Notes: a model not told the origin generated them from the sequence alone. 55,828 nt of DNA from Deinococcus marmoris (GCF_001949125.1 NZ_MSTI01000152.1:1-55828), one strand, 5' to 3'; positions 1 through 8,395 are shown, numbered from the stretch's first letter. Numbers and translations: made by a program.

Positions 1-1580
1 GGGACGGGGACTGAGGGAGTGGCGATGGGGGGAGTGGGGACGGGGGGAGTCGGGAGAGGGGCTGGGGGAGGCGTGAGGGGCAGAAGCGGAATCTGGCCCA
101 GCAACACCGGGTCCAGCTCACCCGTGGCCTGGAGCAGTTGCAACGCGGCCAGTTCCACTGCCGCCGCCTGAGCGTCGATGGCGTTCTGCGCCTGCGTTAC
201 GCCCAGTGCGGCCTGCTCGATGTCCAGCGGCGTGGCCAGTCCGGCGTCCACGCGGGCGCGGGCGCTGGCAAACGCGGTCTGGGCGCGGGTCAGCGCGGTC
301 TGAAGGCTGGTCAGCCCTCCCACCTCGTCCTGATAGTCCGACAGGCGGGTACGGACGTCGAGGTCCACGCCCTGCCGCGCGCTGCTCAGGCCCAGTTGCG
401 CCTGCTGCACGCCCTGGCTGGCCTGCGCCAGTTCCCCGGCCCCCGCGCCGCCCAGCAGGGTGTAGGTGCCGCTCAGCGACAGCGCCACCCCGCTGGGAAT
501 CTCGCCCGTGTCCTTCAGCGGAAGGCTGACCTGCACGCCCAGCACGCCGGTTCTGGAATTCAGACTGCCGCTGACGGTGCGGCCCGCGTTGCCCTTGGCG
601 TCGCTGAGCTGCCCGGCGCGCACGCCAGCGGTCAGGTCCGGCAGGCGGGCGTCGCGCTGTGCGGCTGCCAGGGCGGCCTGAGCGTCGGCCAGCGCGGCCT
701 CGGCCTTCGCGATTTCCGGGCGGGCGCTCAGGGCGCGTGACAGCAGGGTATTCAGATCACTGGAGGGGGCCAGATTGGGCAGGCTGCCGAAGCTGCTCAG
801 ATCGCCCGGCAGCGCCAGCGGACGCCCCAGCACGCGGGTCAGTTGCGCCGCCGCCAGATTCACGCCGCGCACCGCCTTATCCCGCGCTGCCTGGGCCGAT
901 TCCAGCGCCGATTGCCGCTCCAGCACCGCCTCTGCGGTGATCAGGTTCTGGGTGCGTTGCTCATCGGCCACCGCCCGCAGGCGGACACTCAGGGCCAGTT
1001 GCGCGTCGGCCTGGGCTACCCCGGTCACGGCGCTGCGCGCCCCGGCAAACGCCTGCGCGGCCTGGATGGTCAGCGTGGCGCGGCTGTTGCGCAGGTCCAC
1101 CGCCGCCGCCGCCAGCGCGCGTTCGGCGCTGCGGACCGCTTCGCGGGCGGGGGACCACGGCAGCACGTTCAAGGCGGCGCTCACGTTCAGCGTGGTGCTG
1201 CCCTGCCATTCGCCCGTGTCCCAGGGCACCCTGGTCAGGTTGCCGTCGGCCCCCACGCTCAGGCTCAACCCTGCGCGGGTGCGGGCGCTGTCCAGCGCGA
1301 GTTGCGCGGCGCGGTACGTCAGGTCCGCCGACTGCCAGCCCGGAGACCCACGCAGCAGTGCCAGCACATCGTTCAGCGTGAACGGCGCGGTCTGGACCTG
1401 GGCCGGGTCAGCCGAGGTCTGTTGCAGCGGGGGCGGCGTGGGTGCGGTTGGAGCTGGCGGAGTTGGAGTGGGCGCAGTCGGTGCCGGTGCAGGGGGCGGC
1501 GCGGTCTGCGCGTGGCCTGCGCCCAGCAGTCCCAGGCTCAGGAGCGCCGAGAGAAAAAGGGTGGGGAAACGTCGTGTCAT
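1..1580 (-). CDS. TolC family outer-membrane efflux protein (3' end outside window)
   Basis: This is the outer-membrane channel of a tripartite efflux or type I secretion system. The frame is open from the ATG at 1580 to the window edge, so 526 residues are visible and the C terminus is missing. It starts with a signal peptide (MTRRF, a hydrophobic run, then GHAQ), followed by a Pro/Ala/Thr-rich linker at about residues 26-55. Two long repeats of Ala/Leu/Gln-rich helices with interspersed amphipathic strands follow, as in the two OEP repeats of TolC. The visible end is again Pro-rich, which is unusual for TolC. The TetR gene just upstream on the same strand probably controls it. Inner-membrane partners would lie beyond the window. 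TolC family assignment is firm; the substrate is unknown. Confidence 0.85.
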   Translation of the reverse strand, partial: MTRRFPTLFLSALLSLGLLGAGHAQTAPPPAPAPTAPTPTPPAPTAPTPPPLQQTSADPAQVQTAPFTLNDVLALLRGSPGWQSADLTYRAAQLALDSARTRAGLSLSVGADGNLTRVPWDTGEWQGSTTLNVSAALNVLPWSPAREAVRSAERALAAAAVDLRNSRATLTIQAAQAFAGARSAVTGVAQADAQLALSVRLRAVADEQRTQNLITAEAVLERQSALESAQAARDKAVRGVNLAAAQLTRVLGRPLALPGDLSSFGSLPNLAPSSDLNTLLSRALSARPEIAKAEAALADAQAALAAAQRDARLPDLTAGVRAGQLSDAKGNAGRTVSGSLNSRTGVLGVQVSLPLKDTGEIPSGVALSLSGTYTLLGGAGAGELAQASQGVQQAQLGLSSARQGVDLDVRTRLSDYQDEVGGLTSLQTALTRAQTAFASARARVDAGLATPLDIEQAALGVTQAQNAIDAQAAAVELAALQLLQATGELDPVLLGQIPLLPLTPPPAPLPTPPVPTPPIATPSVPV

Positions 1581-1644
1581 GGGGTGAACCTCGGAACAGG
1601 GGCGGAGAACATCAGATTCGGCGTGTGGGGTTTCTTGTGCAGAG

Positions 1645-1674
1645 TTTCTAGAGTGGCCACTTACTTTCGGGCAA
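1645..1674 (-). promoter_or_regulatory. Candidate tolC promoter with palindromic operator in the spacer
   Basis: Read on the minus strand, TTGCCC (1669-1674) and TAGAAA (1645-1650) are 18 bp apart, about 65-90 bp before the tolC start. The spacer holds the perfect palindrome AGTGGCCACT (1652-1661). A repressor bound there would block RNA polymerase, which fits the neighbouring TetR gene. The hexamers match only moderately; this is an inference. Confidence 0.4.
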
Positions 1675-1742
1675 GATGCTACACCCTCGCCCCAGGTCCG
1701 GGCCACCGTCCAAAGGTGGAGGCAGGCCAGAAAAAGACACGG

Positions 1743-2336
1743 TCACGGCGAAAGCCCCGGCCACAGCAGGTCCAGCAGCCCGCGCACGAAGCGCCCGGCG
1801 TCCATCGGCTCGCGCCCGGTCTGGTTCATCATGTGTTCCTGATGCACGTAGGTGGTCAGCGCGCCTAGAATGGTCAGGGCCGTGACCTCGGCGTCCAGCG
1901 GGCGCACCCGGCCCAACCCCAGCTCGGCGCGCAGGTAACGGGCCAGCACCTCCGCGTCCTGGCGCACCGGATTGCCCAGCCGCTCCAGAATGCGGTTGTG
2001 TTCGGGATCGTGCCCGCGTGACAGCACCGTCATCAGGTTGGGAATGATCGCGGCAGCCTCCCCCAGAAATTCCATGAACGCCTGTTCCAGATTGACCCGG
2101 ACCTCGCCCTGCCCCAGCCGCTCCAGCAGATTCGCGCGCCAGTGGGCGTAATCGTGCAGGCCCACTGCCGCCTCGAACAGGTCCTCCTTGCTGGCGTACC
2201 TCTTGAACAGCGTGCCCTCCGAGATCCCGGCGCGGCGGGCGATCTCGGCGGTGGTGGCGGCAAATCCCTGCTCCAGAAAGACCTCACGGGCCGCCTCCAC
2301 GATCTGCTCGTCGGTAATGGTGCGGGGACGGGCCAT
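1743..2336 (-). CDS. TetR/AcrR family transcriptional regulator
   Basis: This 197-residue protein has the TetR layout. The N-terminal helix-turn-helix covers about residues 10-55, with [20 protein letters not shown] as the recognition region and the following KEDLF segment. An all-helical ligand-binding domain follows. It probably represses the efflux gene that follows on the same strand, which is the usual arrangement for this family. The start ATG at 2336 lacks a Shine-Dalgarno sequence but has TAGAAC seven bases upstream, suggesting a leaderless transcript. It is divergent from the PadR gene, and the 182-bp spacer between them holds signals for both. The effector is unknown. Confidence 0.9.
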   Translation of the reverse strand: MARPRTITDEQIVEAAREVFLEQGFAATTAEIARRAGISEGTLFKRYASKEDLFEAAVGLHDYAHWRANLLERLGQGEVRVNLEQAFMEFLGEAAAIIPNLMTVLSRGHDPEHNRILERLGNPVRQDAEVLARYLRAELGLGRVRPLDAEVTALTILGALTTYVHQEHMMNQTGREPMDAGRFVRGLLDLLWPGLSP

Positions 2337-2401
2337 AAGTGAGGTTCTACTGCATTAACTCTGGAACCTACCGTGAAGGTGGTTACGCAATGCCGGAGAA
2401 C

Positions 2402-2431
2402 TTGACAGCCCAACCCAGTTGGCGCAATGTA
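2402..2431 (+). promoter_or_regulatory. Candidate promoter for the padR pair
   Basis: A perfect TTGACA lies at 2402-2407 and AATGTA at 2426-2431, with an 18-bp spacer. Transcription from here would place the 15-bp repeats at 2453-2505 in the 5' leader. The -35 is convincing and the -10 only fair. Confidence 0.4.
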
Positions 2432-2452
2432 TAGGAACACGATAGAGCAACC

Positions 2453-2505
2453 CAATACAGGGCAATTCAATACAGGGATACTCAATACGGAGCAGCCCAA
2501 TACAC
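2453..2505 (+). repeat. Four 15-bp-spaced copies of CAATACAG upstream of padR
   Basis: CAATACAG, CAATACAG, CAATACGG and CAATACAC begin at 2453, 2468, 2483 and 2498, exactly 15 bp apart. They end just before the Shine-Dalgarno sequence (AGGAGG) of the PadR gene. The regular spacing suggests an array of protein-binding sites or a structured leader. The spacing and sequence are seen directly; the role is inferred. Confidence 0.75.
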
Positions 2506-2518
2506 AGGAGGCCCAGCC

Positions 2519-2881
2519 ATGTCCACCGCACCGCCCACCCCGCCCGACGCCAATCTTCTGCGCGGTCACCTCGATCTGATCCTGCTGAGCATCATCCAGG
2601 GACCGCCCAAATACGGCCTGGAGATCAGCAAACTGGCCCAGACCGCCACCGACGGCTACTTTGACCTGAAGGTGGGCAGCCTGTACCCGGCGCTGCACCG
2701 ACTGGAAAAGGCGGGCTTTGTTCGCAGCGAATTTACCAGCGGCCCACGCAGCGGCAATCAGGTCAAGGCGTACACCCTGACCGAGAGTGGTGGACGTGAG
2801 CTGAACACCCGCCGCGCCGAATTCCAGACCTTCACGCAGCAACTGGGCAAGCTGTGGACCCTGACCGGAGGCATGACATGA
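2519..2881 (+). CDS. PadR family transcriptional regulator
   Basis: This 120-residue winged-helix regulator has the PadR hallmarks. LRGHLDLILLSIIQ opens the first helix, then YGLEISKLAQ, DGYFDLKVGSLYPALHRLEKAGFV (recognition helix plus wing) and YTLTESGGREL. The length is normal for the family. An AGGAGG sequence precedes the ATG. Its stop overlaps the next start (ATGA), so it is translationally coupled to a protein with an N-terminal permease-prefix-like helical domain. PadR genes next to such proteins are a recurring signalling pair. It may bind the 15-bp repeats just upstream, as autoregulation is common in this family. Confidence 0.93.
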   Translation: MSTAPPTPPDANLLRGHLDLILLSIIQGPPKYGLEISKLAQTATDGYFDLKVGSLYPALHRLEKAGFVRSEFTSGPRSGNQVKAYTLTESGGRELNTRRAEFQTFTQQLGKLWTLTGGMT

Positions 2882-3993
2882 ACCAGACGGAACAGTACGT
2901 CAGGCAGGCCACGCGCGGGCTGTGGGGCCGGGCGCAGCGTGAATTGCGGACCGAACTGGAAGGCCACATTGCCGAGCGCTGCCAGGAATTCCGGCTCTCG
3001 GGCCTGAGCGCCGCCGAAGCTGAACGCCAGACCCTGCGCGAGTTGGGCGCACCTGTGCAGGTCAGCAGGGGCATGCTGGACGTGTATACCGCTCCGGCGT
3101 TGGGCAAGGCAGGAGTGCTGAGTGCGCTGCTGGCCACCGCTGTCTTTTCCGCGTTGCCGCAGGGGCTGGCGCAGGTCACCAGCATTTACGGCAGCTTTCC
3201 GATGACCGGACCGACCAGTTATCTGGACTTTGAGCAGTTGAAAGCCGCCATCGAGAAGGCAGGCGGTCAGGTTGACGGGTCAGCCAGCAACGCCATCATT
3301 GCCCTCCCCGGCGCGGTGGTGGGCATGAACGGCCTGAGCGAGTCGGACTGGCCGGGTATCTCGGTGGCCCGGAACGGCAAGACCTACTATCAGACCGACG
3401 CGCTCCTCTATAGCCTGCTGAGCAGCAAACTGGACGTGCGGATCAGCGGCTGGACCAACCCGGTCGTGAATGCTGACGGCGCGAAAATTGCCATTGAAAC
3501 CAGCGACTGGCAGACCATCAACTGGCTCTATGCCAGTACCCTCAGAATGTCTTTTTCAATGCCCAGGGACGATCTCAACACCCCCTATGCCCTGATCGAA
3601 CCAGAAAGTTTAACAGGACGGCTCAATTTCAAGGGTGCATTTCAGAAGGCTGCGGTTTACGCGCTGGTCATCCCCAAACTGGTGAGCTGGACGGGAATGG
3701 ACGCGAAGGGCCAGCCTGTAGGTGGCTTTCTCAATCTCCTGAATACCACCGCCCAGGCCCAGGCGGGAAGTGTTCAATTTCATGTGCCCCCGGACTTCAA
3801 GGATTACAAACTGTATTCCAACCCCAGCGAGTTTCAGAAGGCCCTTGAGCCGTACCAGCAATTGGTGACCGCGCCTGTTGCCCAGTGGAACGCCCAGCAC
3901 CCTGCCCCCGTCCTGCTCCTGAAGCTTAGCGGACACTTCGGGCCGGATGCTTACACCATCGTTTCGCCCGGATCGGTGAAGAAGCAGCCCTGA
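2878..3993 (+). CDS. Permease-prefix-domain protein of unknown function, PadR partner
   Basis: The ATG at 2878 overlaps the PadR stop codon and is the best start, giving 371 residues. Residues 1-75 form the charged helical domain usually called permease prefix domain 1 or a HAAS-like domain (EQYVRQATRGLWGRAQREL, then LSAAEAERQTLRELGAP). This domain normally sits beside PadR regulators and ahead of a permease. Here it is followed by one hydrophobic stretch (about 84-103) and then roughly 265 residues resembling a soluble extracytoplasmic domain with no family I recognise. Two internal segments resemble each other in style (YLDFEQLKAAIEKAGG; SEFQKALEPY). It may sense an external signal and modulate PadR. 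Function not known. Confidence 0.7.
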   Translation: MNQTEQYVRQATRGLWGRAQRELRTELEGHIAERCQEFRLSGLSAAEAERQTLRELGAPVQVSRGMLDVYTAPALGKAGVLSALLATAVFSALPQGLAQVTSIYGSFPMTGPTSYLDFEQLKAAIEKAGGQVDGSASNAIIALPGAVVGMNGLSESDWPGISVARNGKTYYQTDALLYSLLSSKLDVRISGWTNPVVNADGAKIAIETSDWQTINWLYASTLRMSFSMPRDDLNTPYALIEPESLTGRLNFKGAFQKAAVYALVIPKLVSWTGMDAKGQPVGGFLNLLNTTAQAQAGSVQFHVPPDFKDYKLYSNPSEFQKALEPYQQLVTAPVAQWNAQHPAPVLLLKLSGHFGPDAYTIVSPGSVKKQP

Positions 3994-4105
3994 GCGGTCC
4001 TGAGATTTACAGGGGAAGAGGCGAGTGGGCTTCCCTCGTGGCAGTCACCCCTGCTGGCCGCTGTACCGCAAGAAACGCACAATCTCCTGGCCGGTTCCGC
4101 AGGAC

Positions 4106-4111
4106 TACAGT
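4106..4111 (+). promoter_or_regulatory. Leaderless -10 element (TACAGT)
   Basis: TACAGT ends six bases before the ATG at 4118. With no Shine-Dalgarno present, the transcript probably starts at the start codon, as is common in Deinococcus. Confidence 0.5.
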
Positions 4112-4117
4112 GGCGGC

Positions 4118-4735
4118 ATGAAGATAGGCATTCTGGGAGCTGGACACATCGGTCAGGCGCTGGCGCGGTTGCTGGCGGAGGCCGGGCACGACGTCGGGAT
4201 CAGCAACTCACGCGGCCCGGACACGTTGCGGGACCTCGCCGGGCGTCTGGGTCACGGTGTCACGGCCTACAGCAGCGAGGACGCCGCACGCTTCGGCGAA
4301 CTGATTATCGAGACCGTCCCCTTCGGCCATTACAACGACCTGCCCACCGCCCAGATGAACGGCAAGATCGTGATCGACACCGCCAACTATTACCCCGAGC
4401 GGGACGGCAAGATCGACCTGGGCGGCCTGTCCGAGAGCGCCTTCATGGCCCGGCATCTGGGGAGCGCGCGCGTGGTCAAGGCGTTCAACGCCATCGCGTC
4501 GGCGGACCTGGAAAGCCAGGGAGACGCCAGCAAGGCCCTGGATCAGCGCCGCGCCATTCTCATCGCCAGTGACGACGCGGAGGCCAAAGCCGTGGTCAGC
4601 GGATTGATCGAGGCCATCGGCTTTGTGGCGGTGGACAACGGTGATCTGGAGCAGAGCAAAAACCAGCAGCCCGGAACGCCGATTTACGGCCAGGACGCGA
4701 CAGCCCAGCAGGCGCGCGAGGTGCTGGGGCTGTAG
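4118..4735 (+). CDS. NADPH-dependent F420 reductase-like / NAD(P)-binding oxidoreductase
   Basis: This 205-residue protein belongs to the NADP oxidoreductase, coenzyme F420-dependent family. It begins directly with the Rossmann signature MKIGILGAGHIGQALARLLA, followed by SNSRGP at the end of strand 2, which suits NADPH binding. The motif VIDTANYYPERDGK and the segment ARVVKAFNAI are typical of the family. The ATG at 4118 is chosen because the Rossmann strand starts there and a leaderless -10 lies just upstream; an in-frame ATG at 4025 would add an unconvincing 31 residues. Members in organisms without F420 are generic NADPH-dependent reductases. The substrate is unknown. Its stop codon is the first three bases of the repeat-like end TAGAGCAGTT. 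Confidence 0.85.
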   Translation: MKIGILGAGHIGQALARLLAEAGHDVGISNSRGPDTLRDLAGRLGHGVTAYSSEDAARFGELIIETVPFGHYNDLPTAQMNGKIVIDTANYYPERDGKIDLGGLSESAFMARHLGSARVVKAFNAIASADLESQGDASKALDQRRAILIASDDAEAKAVVSGLIEAIGFVAVDNGDLEQSKNQQPGTPIYGQDATAQQAREVLGL

Positions 4736-4893
4736 AGCAGTTGCTGAAAAAATTGCTCCACGGCGCGAAGTCGGGGCGTCTTCAATGACAGTTCGCGATC
4801 CATTCCCGGAGCAACCTCATGCCAATGTCGACACATTGATCGTCGCTCCGTCTTCGTCGAAGATGGCTCACCACCGACGAAAACGGGCAAGTC
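4733..4893. repeat. Structured intergenic region starting with TAGAGCAGTT
   Basis: The 10-bp end TAGAGCAGTT (4733-4742) is identical to both ends of the element at 14509-14654 and again overlaps a stop codon. Inside are inverted repeats TTGCTCC/GGAGCAA (4753-4759, 4808-4814) and CGCGAA/TTCGCG (4764-4769, 4792-4797). No matching right end was found, so this may be a decayed or truncated copy. It lies between two convergent genes and could also aid termination. Confidence 0.35.
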
Positions 4894-6012
4894 TCACACC
4901 TGCAAATCCAGCCGCCTGACTTCTGATCCAGCGAAACGCTCAATGCCCAGCGGCGAGACATCTATAAACGGTGTCTCGCCCGTTGCGATCTGTGCAATTA
5001 CGCGGCCCGTGGCGGCGGCCTGCATCACGCCATGCCCGGAAAAACCGCAGGCATTGAGCCAGCCGTCCACGTCCGGCATCCGGCCCACCACAGGAAAGCC
5101 GTCCGGCGTGAGTTCGTAGTAGCCCCACCAACTGGCTTTGCGGTCCAGCGAGGCCTCGCTCAGCCACGGCCAGCGCTCCAGCGCCAGGGTCAGCGTCGGT
5201 TCCAGCCAGTCCCAGTTCAGGCCCTCTCGCCAGCCGGTGTCGCCGGGGTCCGCCCGTCCGAAGATCAGGCGTTCGCCCTCCGAGCGCAGGTAGACGCCGC
5301 TGGTCAGGTCAAAGGTCATGGGAACGGGGCGGGGCAGTGTCAGCGGGCCAGTGCTGAAGACCATGCGGCGGGCGGGGTGAACAGGAATTTCAAGGCCCGC
5401 CAGCTTGCCTATCTCGCCAGACCAGGCCCCGGCAGCATTGAGGAGTTGAGGCGCTTCAAATGTGCCGCCCGGCGTTTGCACCTGCCAGACCTCGCCCAAC
5501 CGCTCAATCACCGTGACGGGCGTGTCCAGCACCACCCGCGCCCCGGCCTCGCGCGCCAGCCGCACGTATTCGTGGTTGAGGCTGTGGGCGTCCACCTTGC
5601 CGTCGGTGGGGCAGAAGCTGCACCCGCCCAGGCCAGCCGTGTCGAAGGCGGCGTATTGCTGTGCCTCGTCAGGGGTCAGGGCTTCGGACGGAATGCCCAG
5701 ACTCTGTTGCAGGGCCACCGCCTCCCGGTGTTCTGCCCAGCCTGCCTCCGGGATCAGCATCAGGTAGCCCTCGGCACGGTAGCCCGACTGCGGCATGGTG
5801 GCGTATTCGGCGATGCTCTCGCGCGACAGCAGGATGTTGGTGGCGTTGTTGAACTGCGCCCGCACGCCCGCCACGCTGCGCCCTGTGGAGCCGCTGGCGG
5901 GGCGATCTTTGTCCAGCACCACCACCCTCAGGCCACGCTGGGCTAGTCGGTACGCACTCGCCGCACCGATAATTCCAGCGCCAATCACGATGATGTCCGC
6001 CGTGTGATTCAT
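4894..6012 (-). CDS. FAD-dependent oxidoreductase, D-amino acid/sarcosine oxidase-like (DadA family)
   Basis: This 372-residue flavoprotein has the N-terminal FAD-binding dinucleotide motif ADIIVIGAGIIGAASAYRLA with VVVLDKD at the end of strand 2. The second region GSTGRSVAGVRAQF is typical of the glycine/D-amino acid oxidase group. The C terminus holds GFSGHGVMQAAATGRVIAQ, the motif that closes over the flavin. Such enzymes oxidise N-methyl or D-amino acids to imine or keto products. It is the last gene of the 5-oxoproline operon, and its ATG overlaps the stop of the SDR (ATGA). The substrate may be a proline-, oxoproline- or N-methyl-amino-acid-related compound; that is inferred from context only. 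Confidence 0.85.
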   Translation of the reverse strand: MNHTADIIVIGAGIIGAASAYRLAQRGLRVVVLDKDRPASGSTGRSVAGVRAQFNNATNILLSRESIAEYATMPQSGYRAEGYLMLIPEAGWAEHREAVALQQSLGIPSEALTPDEAQQYAAFDTAGLGGCSFCPTDGKVDAHSLNHEYVRLAREAGARVVLDTPVTVIERLGEVWQVQTPGGTFEAPQLLNAAGAWSGEIGKLAGLEIPVHPARRMVFSTGPLTLPRPVPMTFDLTSGVYLRSEGERLIFGRADPGDTGWREGLNWDWLEPTLTLALERWPWLSEASLDRKASWWGYYELTPDGFPVVGRMPDVDGWLNACGFSGHGVMQAAATGRVIAQIATGETPFIDVSPLGIERFAGSEVRRLDLQV

Positions 6013-6824
6013 TGCAGATCAGCCTCAATCTCGGGGAATCCCTCCACTGGATAGGTGTCTACATTGGCCGAGCGCTGCTGCACCAGCACGCCGCCGTCCA
6101 CGCTGATGAACTGCCCCGTGATGTACGAGGCGTCGTCGGAGGCCAGGAACAGCGCCGCCCCGGTCATGTCCTCGGCCACGCCGTAGCGGCCCAATGGCAC
6201 GGTCTTCTCGCGTTCGCGCAACTCGGATTCGGTCAGGCCGTAGGTGTTGATGAAGCCCGGCACCACACCGCAGACGCGAATGCCGTATGGCGCGAGGTCC
6301 AGGGCCATAGAGCGGGTCATGGCCTCGATGCCGCCTTTCGTGGCGTCGTAGGCCACATTGCCCCGGTGGGCGCGGGTTCCGCCGCCGGAGGAGGTGGTCA
6401 GGATCACGCCTTTCCGCCGCCGCGCCATGATGCCCGCCGCACGGTGAGAGCAGAGAAACACGCTCTTGAGGTTAACTTTCTGAATCCGGTCCCACCACGC
6501 CTCGTCCGCTTCCAGAAAGTGACGGGTGGTGTCAATTAAAGCGGCGTTGTTGTACAGCACATCCACGTATCCCAATTCGGCTTCCACCCTGCCGAACATG
6601 GCGTCCACCTGCGCGGCGTCGGACACGTCGGCGGCGGCGGCCAGAGCAGAGCCGCCCGCCGCCGTGATCTCGTCCACCACCGATTGCACCATGTCAGGCC
6701 TGATGTCGTTGACGGCGACATTCGCGCCCTCGGAGGCGAAGCGCAGGGCCACCGCCCGCCCGATGCCGCCGCCCGCACCCGTGATGAGAACGGTTTTGCC
6801 AGTAAAACGTTGGGGATGGGTCAT
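6009..6824 (-). CDS. Short-chain dehydrogenase/reductase (SDR)
   Basis: This 271-residue classical SDR has the cofactor motif TGAGGGIG at about residues 15-22, NNA near 92-94, and catalytic Ser145/146, Tyr159 and Lys163 (YDATK). The C-terminal segment ends in a family-typical ITGQFISVDGG. The start ATG at 6824 overlaps the stop of the 5-oxoprolinase fusion gene and the stop overlaps the next start, so three genes are translationally coupled. A much longer frame continues upstream but lies inside the oxoprolinase gene and is not real. The substrate is not identifiable; context suggests a hydroxy or keto intermediate linked to amino-acid breakdown. Confidence 0.88.
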   Translation of the reverse strand: MTHPQRFTGKTVLITGAGGGIGRAVALRFASEGANVAVNDIRPDMVQSVVDEITAAGGSALAAAADVSDAAQVDAMFGRVEAELGYVDVLYNNAALIDTTRHFLEADEAWWDRIQKVNLKSVFLCSHRAAGIMARRRKGVILTTSSGGGTRAHRGNVAYDATKGGIEAMTRSMALDLAPYGIRVCGVVPGFINTYGLTESELREREKTVPLGRYGVAEDMTGAALFLASDDASYITGQFISVDGGVLVQQRSANVDTYPVEGFPEIEADLQ

Positions 6825-8395
6825 ATTTTTTCTCCTATGGGTGAAGCCTGGGCGTCCAGAAACCAGCGCCGCGCCCAGTCCTCCGGCGTGCCAGTCGTAT
6901 CGGGGCGCAGAGAAACGAGCTGACCGGGCCGCAACTGCGCCGCCAGCGGCAAATCCTGGGGGTGGACGACAGCGGGCTTGTGATAGCCGCCGATGCGCCC
7001 CCGGTCTGAGAGCAGGATGATCGGCTCCCCGGCAGGCGTGACCTGCACGGCCCCGGGCGGGGTGGCCTCGCTGGTGACCTGCCCGCCCGGCACCTGTGGC
7101 CCGCCCAGGCGCAGGCCCATGCGGTCTGATCCCGCCACGCGGAAGGGGGCGCGGCCCAGGGCGTTCAATGCTTCCAGCGAGGCCTGTGGGCCGGGCAGCA
7201 GGCGCAGGGTAATGTGTTCGGGCAAAGTGAGTGGCAGGTTGGCAAAACCTGGCATGGCCTCCTGCACCCCCGCCAGTCCCAGCAGGTCGCCCGCCCGCAG
7301 TGGCCGCCCCACCCGGCCAATCAGGTCCGTGCTGCAACTGCCCAGGAACGGCGCACCTTCAAAGCCGCCTGCCACGGCCAGATACGCCCGTGCGCCCGTC
7401 TGGGTAGAGGAAAAGCGCAACGTCTCACCCCTCCGAAGCCGGAATCCTCGCTGCATCGGCCCACTTTCGGGGCGCATTCCGAAGCCGGCCACGCCCACCA
7501 TCAGGTCACGCAGGGCGGTCAGCACCGGGCCTTTCAGGGTCAGCTCCAGCAGCGGCGCGTCAGGCGCATTGCCCACCAGTCCGTTGGCGAAGTGGGCCGA
7601 ACGCGTGTCCATTGGTCCACTGCGGGCCAGCCCGACTTGCGCCTGATACGGGCGTCCCGCGTCCATCAGCAGGTCCAGCAAACCGGGTTTCTCTACCCTG
7701 AACGCGGGCAACCGGGGTGTGGCGGGCCACGTCTCGCGCACCGTGGGAAGGGGCGGCGTCTGGCCTTCCGAGGGCCGAAACCGCACCCGGTCTCCCGGCG
7801 CAATCAGGAAGGGTTCGGCACGGTTCGGGTCATAAATGGTGTCCAGCGCCGTGCCCAGCAGATTCCAGCCCCCAGGCGAGGACAGCGGGTACACGCAGGT
7901 CTGGGCATTGGCGATGGCAACGGCATTCGGCGGCACGGTGGCGCGTGGGGTAGAGCGGCGCGGCAGCCTCAGAACTTCACTGACCTCGCCCAGAAAGGGG
8001 AAGCCGGGGGTAAAGCCCACCGCGTAGACGTGGTATTCGGAACCCGAATGCAGTCGGATTACCTCCGCTTCGCTCAGGCCGGTGCGTTCCGCGACATCGG
8101 GCAGGTCGGGGCCGTCATAGCGGACGGGGAGTTCAATCAACCGGCCCTCGGCTCCCACCGGGTCTTCAAAACTGGCCAGATGCCGCGCCACCCAGTCACG
8201 CACCACTGCGCCGGAGACCAGCGCCTCGTCATATTCCACGAACAGGTTGACGTAACCGGGACCGAGATCGGTCACGCCCGGCAGCCAGTCCGCCCTCAGC
8301 GCCCGGTGAAAATTGTGCAGGCGGGCGTTCTGACGCAGGTCCAATTCCTGTGAGAACTGGACGTAAAAGCCGGTGGGATGGGCGGGCCGCTGCAT
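6821..8395 (-). CDS. pxpBC: 5-oxoprolinase subunits B and C fused in one protein
   Basis: This 524-residue protein joins two subunits that are normally separate. Residues 1 to about 215 are the PxpB/KipI-like part (YVQFSQELDLRQNARLHNFH, then GFTPGFPFLGEV and SSPGGWNLLG). About 225-510 are the PxpC/KipA-like carboxyltransferase-fold part (LGLARSGPMDTRSAHFANGL, GFRLRRGETLRF, LLSDRGRIGGYHKPAV). With PxpA it makes an ATP-dependent 5-oxoprolinase that opens 5-oxoproline to glutamate. It directly abuts pxpA with no gap and overlaps the SDR by four bases. Homologous domains also occur in allophanate hydrolase and urea carboxylase-associated proteins, but the adjacent pxpA favours oxoprolinase. Confidence 0.9.
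   Translation of the reverse strand: MQRPAHPTGFYVQFSQELDLRQNARLHNFHRALRADWLPGVTDLGPGYVNLFVEYDEALVSGAVVRDWVARHLASFEDPVGAEGRLIELPVRYDGPDLPDVAERTGLSEAEVIRLHSGSEYHVYAVGFTPGFPFLGEVSEVLRLPRRSTPRATVPPNAVAIANAQTCVYPLSSPGGWNLLGTALDTIYDPNRAEPFLIAPGDRVRFRPSEGQTPPLPTVRETWPATPRLPAFRVEKPGLLDLLMDAGRPYQAQVGLARSGPMDTRSAHFANGLVGNAPDAPLLELTLKGPVLTALRDLMVGVAGFGMRPESGPMQRGFRLRRGETLRFSSTQTGARAYLAVAGGFEGAPFLGSCSTDLIGRVGRPLRAGDLLGLAGVQEAMPGFANLPLTLPEHITLRLLPGPQASLEALNALGRAPFRVAGSDRMGLRLGGPQVPGGQVTSEATPPGAVQVTPAGEPIILLSDRGRIGGYHKPAVVHPQDLPLAAQLRPGQLVSLRPDTTGTPEDWARRWFLDAQASPIGEKI

Noticed and set aside
4684..4890. Short minus-strand frame in the gap after the NADP oxidoreductase gene, considered as a transposase remnant
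   Set aside because: It runs into the 3' part of the neighbouring gene, has no ribosome-binding site, and no transposase motif could be recognised.
5032..5946. 304-residue open frame on the plus strand
   Set aside because: It lies antisense to the DadA-like gene, which has full FAD motifs; the frame has Gln/His/Arg/Ala-rich shadow composition and no family features.
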